Part shown: piece after piece, positions 1 through 8,697 of the stretch
Numbering within the stretch: the stretch's first letter is position 1
Layout: each line of letters begins with the position of its first letter
Assembly: GCF_000292245.2 (NCBI RefSeq)
Contig: NZ_ALPT02000048.1
Span: 1 to 32,679, forward strand
Reading direction: 5' to 3'
DNA: 32,679 bases
Source of the DNA: Alkalihalobacillus alcalophilus ATCC 27647 = CGMCC 1.3604
GTDB taxonomy: Bacteria > Bacillota > Bacilli > Bacillales > Bacillaceae_D
Translations under genes and position numbers: made by a program
Notes under the pieces: model-generated
The model's database searches: none
Told to the model about the DNA's origin: nothing
The model's input: the letters and a program-made list of their open reading frames with translations, nothing else

Positions 1-1772
1 CATCTTCAATTTTACTATCATTAATTGATGAGATAACTTCTTTTATTTTATTAGTTGCAAACTCTCCCATTGTAGAAGACATAAAGAATCCATCTTTTAA
101 AAGAGTGTGGATATTGGCACCGAAAGTATTAAGTAGTCTTTTTACAGGCTTGCAATAACCAGTAATATCCTTTTCTAAATAGATAATACTATTAGATTTA
201 ATGTCAGATAAAATAAATGGAGAATGTGTTGAAATAACAACTTGAAACTTCCTTTTCCCCTCACTTAAATCCTTTAAAAAGAGTACCAACTCATTTATAA
301 AATTTCTTGTTAGTTCAGGATGCATTCTTGCCTCTGGTTCGTCTAATAATATAATATATTTTTCTTTACTGGGGGTAAGTAGAGAAACCTGCTCATAAAG
401 AGAAGCAAAAAAATCCTAAATATGCACTTTCACCATCACTTAGATTTTCAATTGAATAATCAAAAAAACCACCGAACACAGTAAAAATTTCATTAAATTT
501 ACTTTTTGCTTTTTCATCAACAGTTACGTCAATAACACGTAAAAGTTTATTCATACTAACTTGTTTTGTAATATCTATACTTATATAATCCTTATGAAAT
601 TTAAAACTTTTGCTCACGGACAATTCTTCTGCTAAAGCATTATAGCATTTTAAAACATGCTGAATATCGTCCTCATCTTTCATGTAAATATCAGATATTC
701 TTTTTATAATACTAGAATAATAATCCTTATATCCTTTCAAAGACTTTCTTTTTACAATAATTTCAGATATTAGTTCTTCTTTGTTTACCTTCATCTCACT
801 ATTTTCAATATCGTTAATAGAATTAAAAAAATACTGTACTAAGGATTCGAGAACTTTACAAATTTCCTTTTCTCTTCCATTAAGTTCATTATATGAAAAT
901 TGCATCAAAAGTTTGTTTTTATCATTGATACCATCAGTTAAAAAATGGCTGTTATAACTGATTTTTATGGTATAGTTATCATTTTGAAACAAAAGTCTTT
1001 TAGGTTTTTGCAATTGTTTATATAGCATTTGTACCTTCATAGTTAATAAATTTGACTGAAAGTATGCATTTCTTCTTGGTACAGAAATTTTATAATCATC
1101 TTCTGGTTTAGTAGAACTATAATCATAATATTTATCGTTGAGGTTTTCACGAAGTGATATTATGACAAGTTTATCCTGTTCTCTTTTGTAATCTCCATAA
1201 TATGTAATATCATCTCTTCTATATTCTCCCAGCCTATCATTTAAATCATATCTATGTATTAACATGTCCTCTCTATAATTGCATATAAATGCAAACCAAT
1301 ATTTACTCCTCCAATATTCAATACCTAATCCAGATTTAAATTTTATAATGCTTTGAAAACTCTCAATATCATTGCCCTCAAAGCAAAATAAATCTTGTTC
1401 ATTATCATCTTTGCCCATATAGTAGATGAAAAAATAAATTGAATGTTTAATTTCAGCTTCAACATCACCTGGTATTCGATAGGGACCTTTCTTTTTTTTG
1501 TATTTCACTTCGAATTCAGCGTTATTTTTACTCCTATCAGCAGCTCTTAGTCCTAATACGTCTAATAAATTTGTTTTACCCACGCCGTTTTTACCTACTA
1601 TAGCATTAATATTGGTTATATACTCCGGATAAAATGTGATATGAGTTTTGTTTGGTGTTATTTTAATGCTTTTGTTGAATTTATCGAATTTTATAATAAA
1701 TTTTTCACTAAAATGTAGTTCAACATCTTTATAGTTTCTAAATTTTTCTATCCATGCATAGACCAGCTCCAT
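1..1772 (-). pseudogene. SMC/OLD-like AAA family ATPase, frameshifted and cut by the window edge
   Basis: The protein starts at 1772 behind a GGGGGAG site. Its N-terminus (MELVYAWIEKFRNYKD) is of the type seen in RecF/SMC-like ATPases of defence systems such as Septu PtuA. Walker A is GKNGVGKT at about residues 60-67, and an ABC-like signature (ENLSDGES) lies near residue 445. The frame closes at 393. Reading on in the next frame from a T7 run (407-413, minus strand) gives Walker B (IILLDEPEARMHPE) and the switch region (VVISTHSPFIL), continuing to base 1. One T fewer would give one intact ATPase. Only this T7 lesion is seen, so a sequencing error or slippage is as likely as true inactivation. 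The C-terminus and any downstream partner nuclease are outside the window, so a specific defence type cannot be named. Confidence 0.8.
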
Positions 1773-1823
1773 TCATTTCTCCCCCAAATTCTTTTTTAGT
1801 TACTATTGTAACAATCTAAAACA

Positions 1824-1852
1824 TATATAGCGCACCCTTTTTATTTCGACAA
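1824..1852 (-). promoter_or_regulatory. Promoter of the AAA ATPase gene
   Basis: On the minus strand TTGTCG (1847-1852) and TATATA (1824-1829) are separated by 17 bases, about 50 bases upstream of the ATPase start codon. It is a good match to the sigma-A consensus in AT-rich DNA; inferred from sequence only. Confidence 0.45.
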
Positions 1853-2504
1853 TAAATTTAAATCCACAATTATTTTTAATAACCTCATTATATATTAACT
1901 TAATATAGTTGCCTTGATTGTTAAATTCATTTGAATTACTTCTTTAAAGTTAAATCCATTGGCATAATAAGATTTATTCTACATAATGGCTCGATTGTTG
2001 AATGCTTACTACCGATAAAATAAAATCTCTTTACATTAAAGAACATTCGTTTATAATTAAAATTATTTTTTGCACAATATGAGTCTACTACGTAATACAT
2101 GATGAATTAGTCTGACCCGTTTGCTAAATATTGAACTTATTGAAAATCAAACATATTTTTATGGATTTTGATTCTCAAAACTAAGTCTTTTCATCTTTTA
2201 TAACTACCAAAACAATTGCAGCGATAAAAACCCGTACATAATTTGGTACATTTTTTTGTAATCTGGTAGTTAATGCTATGTCAGAGATGGTAAATTTCAA
2301 TAGTTATAACTATACTAACTCATTCAATAATCTATTTAACATAAGTAACCATTCCTTGTAATCATTTGTATTACTATTATTTTATATGAATTGATTCTTA
2401 TGTAATAGGATTAATTATCTAAAATATTAAATTAATTCTTCCAGCTAATATAGGTAATAAAAATCCCTGCCACCATTTAGGAGACAGAGATCTCATAAGC
2501 TCTT
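1853..2504. other. AT-rich intergenic region without a recognisable gene
   Basis: About 650 bases between the comK-like gene and the ATPase promoter. Both strands carry frequent stops in all frames. I see no RNA gene, no strong terminator and no convincing coding remnant. Confidence 0.5.
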
Positions 2505-2981
2505 TTAATTTTCCTCATTCCAACGCTTTAACATAATAAATCGTAACTGTGCCGTCCTCATCACTTCTCCCTCGATAACTGCTTTAGAGAAGGGTACTTC
2601 TATTTTTAAACGATTCATAAAATATATATATGAGAGCTGTGGTCCAATACTGGTCACCTTTTCCACATGATAATGAGCCACCCAAGAGGAATCATCATTG
2701 TTAGGAGAACCGAGTGGAAAGAAAAAGATTTTTTGACCTTCAAAAATGCAAATTGGGACTTTCTTTTGAAATCCCGTCGCTTTTATAGAAGAATCCAACC
2801 GCCCTTTATATCCGGCACCATAATAAAGGCATGATTCTTTTATTAGATTAATGGGCTTTTTCTTCACTATATAACTCCCTCTTTCTTCATGGACTTTTGA
2901 AAACAACTGGCCAAATTCTCCATAAATAGGTTCAATTATAAAAGTTTCTGCATTAATTAAATAATCATCGATTACCTGCAT
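2505..2981 (-). CDS. ComK-family competence transcription factor (short paralogue)
   Basis: This 158-residue protein matches the ComK family over most of its length. The SCLYYGAGYKGR segment corresponds to SCRFFGSSYAGR of B. subtilis ComK. It is followed by IFFFPLGSP, then WVAHYHV (WISHVHV in ComK) and a C-terminal RTAQLR (RTAWLR). ComK binds AT-boxes in DNA and activates competence genes. B. subtilis ComK has 192 residues; this one ends about 30 residues after the RTAQLR segment's equivalent should continue, so the C-terminal tail that mediates MecA/ClpCP control there is largely missing. The start at 2981 is fixed by AAGGAGGGGG 6 to 7 bases upstream. It lies downstream of the DGQHR pair on the same strand, separated by a terminator. 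It is probably a secondary ComK paralogue; whether it regulates competence cannot be told here. Confidence 0.85.
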   Translation of the reverse strand: MQVIDDYLINAETFIIEPIYGEFGQLFSKVHEERGSYIVKKKPINLIKESCLYYGAGYKGRLDSSIKATGFQKKVPICIFEGQKIFFFPLGSPNNDDSSWVAHYHVEKVTSIGPQLSYIYFMNRLKIEVPFSKAVIEGEVMRTAQLRFIMLKRWNEEN

Positions 2982-3021
2982 AATTATCCCCCTCCTTGTT
3001 TGTGTAACTCTTTATTAAACG

Positions 3022-3062
3022 AAAAAAACGGAGTATAATCATCGTGAGAGGATTAATACTCC
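3022..3062 (-). terminator. Rho-independent terminator downstream of the DGQHR operon
   Basis: On the minus strand GGAGTATTAATC (3051-3062) pairs with GATTATACTCC (3030-3040), with one bulged base, and is followed by GTTTTTTTC. It separates the DGQHR operon from the comK-like gene, or could act as an attenuator in the comK-like leader. Confidence 0.7.
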
Positions 3063-3071
3063 ACTCATTGT

Positions 3072-3109
3072 GACCCTTAGGAACTTTTGCTGAAGCTCCC
3101 CTAAGGGTC
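3072..3109. repeat. Strong hairpin in front of the terminator
   Basis: Perfect arms of 10 bases (GACCCTTAGG at 3072-3081, CCTAAGGGTC at 3100-3109). The inner bases can extend the stem with a small bulge. No U-tract follows directly on the minus strand. It could be an mRNA 3'-end stabiliser or part of a leader structure. Confidence 0.6.
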
Positions 3110-3130
3110 CTTATCTGTCTTCTCACCCCC

Positions 3131-4183
3131 TCACATTGCTCCCACCTCCTTTCGAGATAAACGTTCAAGCCAGTTATTTATCTTTAAGATATTTTTGAGC
3201 GAATTATATAAGATCGTATAACCTCCCCTTGTCCCTTTACGATGATCAAAAGACTCCCATAATGGATTTTGAATAGAAAAATCAATCTGATGAATAATTT
3301 CCATTCTTTCCTGAATCACAGATAACTTTTGCTCAAAATTCATTGACTCCGTATCCTTAGTAGAGTAATAGGCTAATGCCTGTAGCAACGGAAAAGAAGA
3401 AAAAATTGTATGTTCATAGTTTCCGATTGTCTCTGGATTTTCCACTTCAAATAAGAGGTGAAACCAGCTTGAAACCAGCTCAACGTAATCATCACTTGTT
3501 AAATAAGGATCATCGAGTTTGAAACTTTTTTGCCTCTCAAATGATGGCTCATTCGTAACAAAAATAGCGATTATTTTCCTCAGCTGAGATAGCGATAGGA
3601 AATTTTTATTAGTCGGCTTTATAAGTGCTCGTTTTTCCGTTTCAATCCCTGCACGTTGTAACCCTTCATCCTTTGATAACAAGATATTTGTGATATTATT
3701 CAAGTCATCACGTTTGTCATACTCAATTAACTTATTAAGGACGACCTTTTTCCCCTTTGTATTAAAATCAATATAAAGCTGATGGACAACCTCTTTTTCT
3801 AAATTTTCAAATATTTGAACAGAAATGATTCCTGTTTGTAAAAACTCTCCTAATCGCTCACTTAATTGAATATCATTTTCATTCTCACTTTGACTTAACA
3901 GAGCGACTTTTTGATTTAATTGCTGAAAGGCTTTTAAACGAACATTGCCATCGATTAACTCATAAACTGAATCATTGAATAAAGAATCCATTGAGGTTTT
4001 ATTTAAAACAAGTGGTGGAATAAAAAGTTGGTGTTCTAAGTTCTCTTCGATGTAGGTTTTAAACAACCTCACCCTATTTTGATTAATGTTGCGAGAGTGT
4101 AATTGCTCCTTATCCATTAACTCCAGTAACTCTCTTATTGGCATCACTTCTATCGATTGCTTAATTGATAAACCGTTTTGCAA
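3131..4183 (-). CDS. DGQHR-domain (DndB-like) protein, second gene of the pair
   Basis: A DndB-like protein of about 350 residues. The signature DGQHR is replaced by DGNVR at about residues 78-82. A second family block is present: YIDFNTKGKKV, then LIEYDKRDD, equivalent to DLNTRRTNV and LIIKYDQRDE of the neighbouring gene. DndB is the regulatory or accessory member of the DNA phosphorothioation system, but no dndA, C, D or E is visible here. I choose TTG at 4183 as the start because GGAGGGG lies 6 bases upstream, inside the end of the preceding gene. The two genes therefore overlap by 23 bases and are probably translationally coupled. The Q-to-N and H-to-V changes in the motif suggest that this copy has diverged in function. 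The biochemical role of standalone DGQHR proteins is not established. Confidence 0.75.
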   Translation of the reverse strand: MQNGLSIKQSIEVMPIRELLELMDKEQLHSRNINQNRVRLFKTYIEENLEHQLFIPPLVLNKTSMDSLFNDSVYELIDGNVRLKAFQQLNQKVALLSQSENENDIQLSERLGEFLQTGIISVQIFENLEKEVVHQLYIDFNTKGKKVVLNKLIEYDKRDDLNNITNILLSKDEGLQRAGIETEKRALIKPTNKNFLSLSQLRKIIAIFVTNEPSFERQKSFKLDDPYLTSDDYVELVSSWFHLLFEVENPETIGNYEHTIFSSFPLLQALAYYSTKDTESMNFEQKLSVIQERMEIIHQIDFSIQNPLWESFDHRKGTRGGYTILYNSLKNILKINNWLERLSRKEVGAM

Positions 4184-5276
4184 TTTGTTCCCCTCCTTCA
4201 TCAAAAATAATATCAACAAAAAGATTAGAGATATTCCGAACGGTTGAGCTAGCAGAAAGATTTTGTGTCTTGCCTAAATATTCATTAAAATATGGTGTAA
4301 ACATAGGATCCCGATGGCGCCACGTACATTTTTGACTAATATGTGGTAAAGAGCCTATTGCTTCACGATAAGTCATTTTGTATTTCTTTGTTAACTGATA
4401 GACAGTTAAGGCTAGAGCCAGTTGAATCCCTAAATAACCGCAAACAAATTCTGAACGATTATACATTTTTGGGGGGAAAATTTCTTCCCAGGCTTCAAAA
4501 AATAGTACAGAGACATCTTTTACCTGTCTTTCCGTTAAATCTTGAAAGTCCGCTCGTCCATATTTATGGCGGATATTTCCTTCAAACAAAGCAAGTAAAC
4601 ATCGTCTCATGGAAGTTAAACTAGTGAGGGCTGAATGTTGGTGTGTTAACCTAGAGGAAGTGGTTTCAATTTCAAAGGCGGGCTTAATCTCAACGCTTAA
4701 CTCTTGTACAAGCTTAGAATATTCATCACGTTGATCGTATTTAATGATAAGGCCTGAATGGACATTCGTTCTTCTTGTATTCAAATCTGTGAACATTTGA
4801 CGTTCTTCATCTTGGTTTAAATCTAAGTAGATTTGCATAGAAATCGGGTATTGCTTAAGTTGTTTAATCATCTTAGCAACCTTTTTAATTTCCAGTTCAT
4901 TTTTCTGGTGCATTTCTAACTCATACTTTTTCATCTCGAGTTTTTTCAGGGCATACTTCATTCCTTCTACTCTGTGTTGTCCGTCCATAACGTACAATTT
5001 ATCCCCTGGCGTCACTTTCCAACGTACACCTTCAGCTTCAATTGCTCCTCTTGCTGAGAAAATAAAGGTCGAGAAATAAAAGGTCCCATCCTCAATCGCA
5101 TCAATAATAAACTCACCAATTTCATTACGTTTACGAATGTCAAGACTCCTTTGCACCATCTCATCAATTTCAAAAATAGCTTCTAAATAAAAAAATGGAA
5201 TTTGAGCAAGTAATATTTGATTTCCTGCCTGAGTGTACAATTTCCCAGACAAAGTACTTGTCCATTCATCATTCAT
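4161..5276 (-). CDS. DGQHR-domain (DndB-like) protein, first gene of the pair
   Basis: About 371 residues starting at 5276, chosen because GAGGTGA lies 6 bases upstream; the longer upstream reading has no site. The diagnostic motif VMDGQHRVEGM is at about residues 96-106. It is followed by a charged, probably coiled-coil stretch (about 107-150) and by QMFTDLNTRRTNVHSG and IKYDQRDEY, both typical of DGQHR/DndB proteins. In Dnd systems DndB modulates DNA sulfur modification and transcription. Here it stands without dnd partners and instead is paired with a diverged paralogue whose start lies inside its 3' end, so an obligate two-subunit unit is plausible (inference). Confidence 0.8.
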   Translation of the reverse strand: MNDEWTSTLSGKLYTQAGNQILLAQIPFFYLEAIFEIDEMVQRSLDIRKRNEIGEFIIDAIEDGTFYFSTFIFSARGAIEAEGVRWKVTPGDKLYVMDGQHRVEGMKYALKKLEMKKYELEMHQKNELEIKKVAKMIKQLKQYPISMQIYLDLNQDEERQMFTDLNTRRTNVHSGLIIKYDQRDEYSKLVQELSVEIKPAFEIETTSSRLTHQHSALTSLTSMRRCLLALFEGNIRHKYGRADFQDLTERQVKDVSVLFFEAWEEIFPPKMYNRSEFVCGYLGIQLALALTVYQLTKKYKMTYREAIGSLPHISQKCTWRHRDPMFTPYFNEYLGKTQNLSASSTVRNISNLFVDIIFDEGGEQIAKRFIN

Positions 5277-5616
5277 AAAAATCACCTCAGATACCAGTAT
5301 ATAGTAGTAGTCCATATTTAAAGGGAGTATTTGTCGGATTTTCTGACGAAATTTTTATGGTGTGCAGTGGTTTTGTGAAAAGTAACCCTAATAAGGTTTA
5401 ATAGTGTTAGTGAATAATTAAAAGAGATACCATATCGATATCTCCAATTGATTTTTTTATTTAGCCGTAATCAATCATTAATTGCAACAAATTCTTCCAT
5501 TCTATACCTAACGCATAATACAAAACCTGACTGGCATTAGTCCAGTTCAACACCCATGCCAGCCAACTTACTGCTTAATATATACTCACTACCCCTTTGA
5601 GAGTGTTGACATCATT
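5277..5616. other. Intergenic region with a CTGGCAT/ATGCCAG inverted repeat
   Basis: No gene is visible. It must hold the promoter of the DGQHR operon, but only a weak TATACT element near 5300 is seen. A 7-base inverted repeat (CTGGCAT near 5530, ATGCCAG near 5555) lies just behind the sigma-Dus chimera; its role is unknown. Confidence 0.4.
5418..5443 (-). terminator. Weak terminator candidate
   Basis: On the minus strand GAGATA and TATCTC are separated by 9 bases and followed by TTTTAATT. It lies downstream of the sigma-Dus chimera and upstream of the DGQHR operon. The stem is short. Confidence 0.3.
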
Positions 5617-6282
5617 CTACTGTCCCTGACCTTCAACACCTTCCCAAAAGTTATCGAGTAATGTACGCACTTCATCTGTTGACTTTGTGCTCATCAATTG
5701 ATTTCTTAATCCACTTGCCCCTCGAAACCCTTTTACATAGATCTTAAAAAAGCGATGAAGAGCTGTAAATGGGCGTAGCTCTAAATCTTTTGAGTATTCA
5801 TCATAGAGATCAAGATCTAATCTTAACAGATAAAGCAATTCCTCACTGCTATGATCTTTCGGCTCTTTTTCAAATGCAAATGGATTTTGAAAAATACCAC
5901 ACCAAATCATAACCCCATCAACACCATATTCAATGCAATCAAAAACATACTCCATTACTTTTTGAACATTTTCCTGACCTAGTCTTGGTAACAATTTTCT
6001 ACCCTCATCTAATGCACGAACTATGCAGAATTCTCGATCTAACCCTTGTGATGAATCATCAAATGGATCAATAAAAGGTGCTGTTACCTTCATTTCTTTA
6101 TTTAAGGTTTCGTTAAGCTTTTTCTGCTCTTCGGTGTATGCAACCGCTTTATAGTAAGCCACTTTATAAATATAACCGCCTGGATTAGATACAAATTCTC
6201 CCTTTGAAATTTTTCCATAAAGCTCATCTACTGCAGCACCTATTACAAAGTTATCGATAGCTTCTGGTGTGTTTATGGCAAA
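5617..6282 (-). pseudogene. Sigma-70-like gene, 3' part, fused to the C-terminus of a tRNA-dihydrouridine synthase
   Basis: Reading on the minus strand from 6282, the open frame first encodes a sigma-factor-like region 2 (AAVDELYGKISKGEF, then GGYIYKVAYYKAVAYTE). A linker and the start of a region-4-like segment (LPRLGQENVQKVMEYVFDC) follow. From about 5934 the sequence switches to the C-terminus of a Dus tRNA-dihydrouridine synthase (YGVDGVMI, GIFQNPFAFEKEP, RPFTALHRFFKIYVKGFRG), ending LMSTKSTDEVRTLLDNF. The Dus catalytic barrel with its Cys is absent. The 5' end of the sigma-like gene lies beyond the IS21 element at 8698-8845. An ATG at 6162 could still start a 181-residue chimera, but it has no clear ribosome site. 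The fusion point sits at YGVDG, which occurs in both families in similar form, so illegitimate recombination is likely. Confidence 0.7.
6279..6282. repeat. Left target-site duplication of the IS21 element (CAAA)
   Basis: CAAA here and at 8698-8701. Removing the element and one copy restores the sigma-like frame (PPDVFAINTPEA). An 8-base duplication with two mismatches is also possible. Confidence 0.55.
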
Positions 6283-6306
6283 CTATTAATGTAGGGTATG
6301 GCAATT

Positions 6307-6341
6307 AATTTCTGCAGGGCCTGGAGGGCCCTGCAGAAATT
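6307..6341. repeat. Long perfect hairpin inside the left end of the IS21 element
   Basis: AATTTCTGCAGGGCC (6307-6321) and GGCCCTGCAGAAATT (6327-6341) form a 15-base perfect stem with a 5-base loop. It lies between the terminal repeat and the istA promoter. It may block transcription or translation coming from outside the element (inference). Confidence 0.75.
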
Positions 6342-6352
6342 AAAAAAACCAC

Positions 6353-6381
6353 TTGCCAATCATCTCAATTAAAAATACACT
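6353..6381 (+). promoter_or_regulatory. Promoter of istA
   Basis: TTGCCA (6353-6358) and TACACT (6376-6381) with a 17-base spacer. The -35 lies inside the inner inverted repeat, so transposase binding there could repress its own gene (inference). Confidence 0.45.
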
Positions 6382-6419
6382 TCCTGTTGGGTAATCTAAC
6401 GCAGGAGGTACTTTAGGAG

Positions 6420-7922
6420 ATGTTGGCAGTGGCCGAAATTAATTATATCAGACACGAGATTAATAGAAAAGGTAGTAATTATCACGCTTTAGCGAAGAGG
6501 TTGGGACGAGATCCTCGTACGGTTAAAAAATATGCGGATTTAGAGGATATGAGTCCCCGATCTAGAGGGATACAGAAGCGTCCATCGAGGGTAATGGATC
6601 CATTTAAAGAAACGGTGGATCAGTGGTTGAAAGAAGATTTCAAACAGAAGAAGAAATTCAGACGAACAGCTAAGCGTATCTGGGAGTTATTAGTGAAAGA
6701 CCACGGCTTTACAGGATCTGACCGCACCGTACGTCACTATATTTCTAAGCGTAAGAAGGAGCTCTTAAATGAGGCGAGCGAGGCGGCGTTACCTCTAGAA
6801 CATCAACCAGGGATGGCTCAAGTAGATTTTGGAGAAGCCCCTTTCATCCATAAAGGAGAACAAGTGACGCTCCCTTATCTTGTCCTATCTTATCCTTATA
6901 GTAATAGTTTTTACTTTCAAGTGTTTCCTTCCCAAAAGATGGAGTGCTTTTTAGAAGGAATGAAACGTATTTTCCATCATGTCGGTTCTGTTCCCAAGGT
7001 GATTCGGTTTGATAACCTGTCTGCGGCGGTGAAAAAAGTCTTGCCAAATGGGGAACGGCAATTAACAGAGAGCTTTGAAAACTTCGTTTCCCACTACGGG
7101 TTTCATTATGAATTTTGTAATCCTGGCAGTGGGAATGAAAAAGGACATGTAGAATCCATGGTCAAATACGTTCGAAATAATTTCCTCCTTCCCGCCTTGC
7201 CCGTTCTTCAGAAAGAAGATTTAAACGGGGATTTTTGGAAACAAGCAGAATTGGACAGGCATCGTCCGCACTTCGATAAAAGAGAATCCATTGAGGAATT
7301 GTTTCAAAAGGACAAGCAGGCTAGCTATGTGTTACCAACGAAAGCCTATGAATGTGTACGGTATGAGACACTTAAAGCTGATAAATATGGGTATGTTCAT
7401 TTTGAGAAGAACCAGTACTCAACATCGCCAAGATATGCCTTACAGAAGGTCTTGATTAAAATTCACTTTGACCGAATTGATATTCTATCCGAGATGAATG
7501 AAACGATCATTAGTCATTCTAGAATGTACGGGGTTTATCGTAAATCGATGGAATGGCAACCGTACTTACGCTTAATGGCCAAACGGCCTTTGGCATTAAA
7601 GTACACGACGTTCTATTCGCAATTACCTGACGAATGGCAAAGCTATTTTAATAGATGTACAAGCACCGAGAAATCCGACGCCTTGAAACTATTATCTTTC
7701 GCTTTAAAAGACCGCGGGTTTGAACAGATTACAGAAGCTCTTACCATCGCCTCAGAGCATGGGCACCCTTCTGCGGAATCGATCAGCCAAGTGTTTTATC
7801 AATTAATCAACGGCCGTGGGATTCGATCGACCATTAAACCTAAGCAAACCTTACCATCTATGCCAAAGGCATCAAGAGGGCTGTCTCATTACGATCAACT
7901 TCTCAAAGGGGTGAACTCCTAA
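6420..7922 (+). CDS. istA: IS21-family transposase IstA
   Basis: This 500-residue DDE transposase carries out the DNA strand transfer of the element. The N-terminus is a helix-turn-helix (NYHALAKRLGRDPRTVKKYAD, about residues 19-39). The integrase core follows, with catalytic Asp in QVDFGEAP (about 136), Asp in IRFDNLSAAV (about 199) and Glu in GHVESMVKY (about 244). A C-terminal IstA-type domain is complete. The start at 6420 has GCAGGAGG about 11 bases upstream; a closer TTG is possible. The stop TAA overlaps the istB start by one base (TAATG), so the two are translationally coupled. Full length and intact motifs suggest the element is or recently was active. Confidence 0.95.
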   Translation: MLAVAEINYIRHEINRKGSNYHALAKRLGRDPRTVKKYADLEDMSPRSRGIQKRPSRVMDPFKETVDQWLKEDFKQKKKFRRTAKRIWELLVKDHGFTGSDRTVRHYISKRKKELLNEASEAALPLEHQPGMAQVDFGEAPFIHKGEQVTLPYLVLSYPYSNSFYFQVFPSQKMECFLEGMKRIFHHVGSVPKVIRFDNLSAAVKKVLPNGERQLTESFENFVSHYGFHYEFCNPGSGNEKGHVESMVKYVRNNFLLPALPVLQKEDLNGDFWKQAELDRHRPHFDKRESIEELFQKDKQASYVLPTKAYECVRYETLKADKYGYVHFEKNQYSTSPRYALQKVLIKIHFDRIDILSEMNETIISHSRMYGVYRKSMEWQPYLRLMAKRPLALKYTTFYSQLPDEWQSYFNRCTSTEKSDALKLLSFALKDRGFEQITEALTIASEHGHPSAESISQVFYQLINGRGIRSTIKPKQTLPSMPKASRGLSHYDQLLKGVNS

Positions 7923-8641
7923 TGCGGCCGTCTATATCGGAATTAGCTAAACGCTTAAAGCTTAGTTGGATTCGAGAACATTATGATGAAATAGAAGCTT
8001 CTTCTAATGAAGACTATTTACGGATTCTGTTTGAAAAGGAGATTGAGCAAAGAGAGGAGCGAAAAGTAAACCTTTTATTAAAGCAAGCGACTCTTCCTAA
8101 GATGAGCGGAGTGCCTTTTAATTGGAAAGATGTTGTCCTAACGCCACAATTAACGCAGTCTTATTTACTAGAAGGATTATTCTTGGAGAAGCAGGAGAAC
8201 TTAATTTTTTATGGTGGAGTAGGCACAGGTAAAACCTATTTATCTTCCCTTATTTCGTTACAGTTGATTCAACAAAGAGGGTTATCGGTCAAGTTTTATA
8301 CGGTAGCGACGCTGGTGAACAAACTACTAGAAGCTCATGAAAAAGGGACATTAAGCAAGGTATTTAAGCAATTGGAGAAATTGGATTTACTCGTTTTAGA
8401 CGAGCTAGGTTATATCCCTTTACACAAACAAGGGGCGGAGTTATTATTTCAAGTCATTTCATTGTGTTACGAGAAAACGAGCATTATCATTACGAGTAAT
8501 TTGACGTTTGGGGAGTGGAATCATGTTTTTGGAGACCCCATTTTAACGGAAGCCGTTATCGATCGTCTCATCCATCACTCTCATTTAGTCGTCTTTAATG
8601 GGGAAAGTCACCGTTATAAGGAATCGATGATACATCAATAA
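7922..8641 (+). CDS. istB: IS21-family helper ATPase IstB
   Basis: This 239-residue AAA+ ATPase regulates and targets the IstA transposase, in the DnaC/DnaA-related clade. Walker A is GGVGTGKTYL at about residues 98-107 and Walker B is LLVLDELGY at about 155-163, followed by sensor-type ITSNLTFGEW and VIDRLIHHS. It starts with the ATG that overlaps the istA stop by one base. It is full length and ends within about 60 bases of the right end of the element. Confidence 0.95.
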   Translation: MRPSISELAKRLKLSWIREHYDEIEASSNEDYLRILFEKEIEQREERKVNLLLKQATLPKMSGVPFNWKDVVLTPQLTQSYLLEGLFLEKQENLIFYGGVGTGKTYLSSLISLQLIQQRGLSVKFYTVATLVNKLLEAHEKGTLSKVFKQLEKLDLLVLDELGYIPLHKQGAELLFQVISLCYEKTSIIITSNLTFGEWNHVFGDPILTEAVIDRLIHHSHLVVFNGESHRYKESMIHQ

Positions 8642-8697
8642 AAAAGATTGGCAAGTGGTTACCTATTTAATTGCCGTTTTATACATTTCTCACTTGC

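Larger units (their letters stand above)
6283..8697 (+). mobile_element. IS21-family insertion sequence
   Basis: A complete IS21-type element of about 2.4 kb with istA and istB on the plus strand. The ends share AATGTA, six bases, then GGCAATTAA near 6288 and, inverted, near 8685. An inner 15-base inverted repeat AACCACTTGCCAATC lies at 6347-6361 and 8646-8660, typical of the multiple transposase-binding repeats of the family. It is flanked by CAAA and splits a sigma-like gene. Exact outer ends are uncertain by a few bases because the terminal repeats align with a small offset. Confidence 0.85.

Noticed and set aside
1..1772. Naming the ATPase as Septu PtuA or another specific defence protein
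   Set aside because: The downstream partner is outside the window, so the system cannot be told.
2965..3168. 67-codon minus-strand frame upstream of comK
   Set aside because: It spans the terminator and the strong hairpin, overlaps both neighbouring genes and has low-complexity composition; not a gene.
4343..4624. 93-codon plus-strand frame
   Set aside because: Lies wholly antisense to the clear DGQHR gene and resembles nothing.
3131..5276. A functional DNA phosphorothioation (Dnd) system
   Set aside because: Only DGQHR proteins are present; no cysteine desulfurase, DndC, DndD or DndE in the window.
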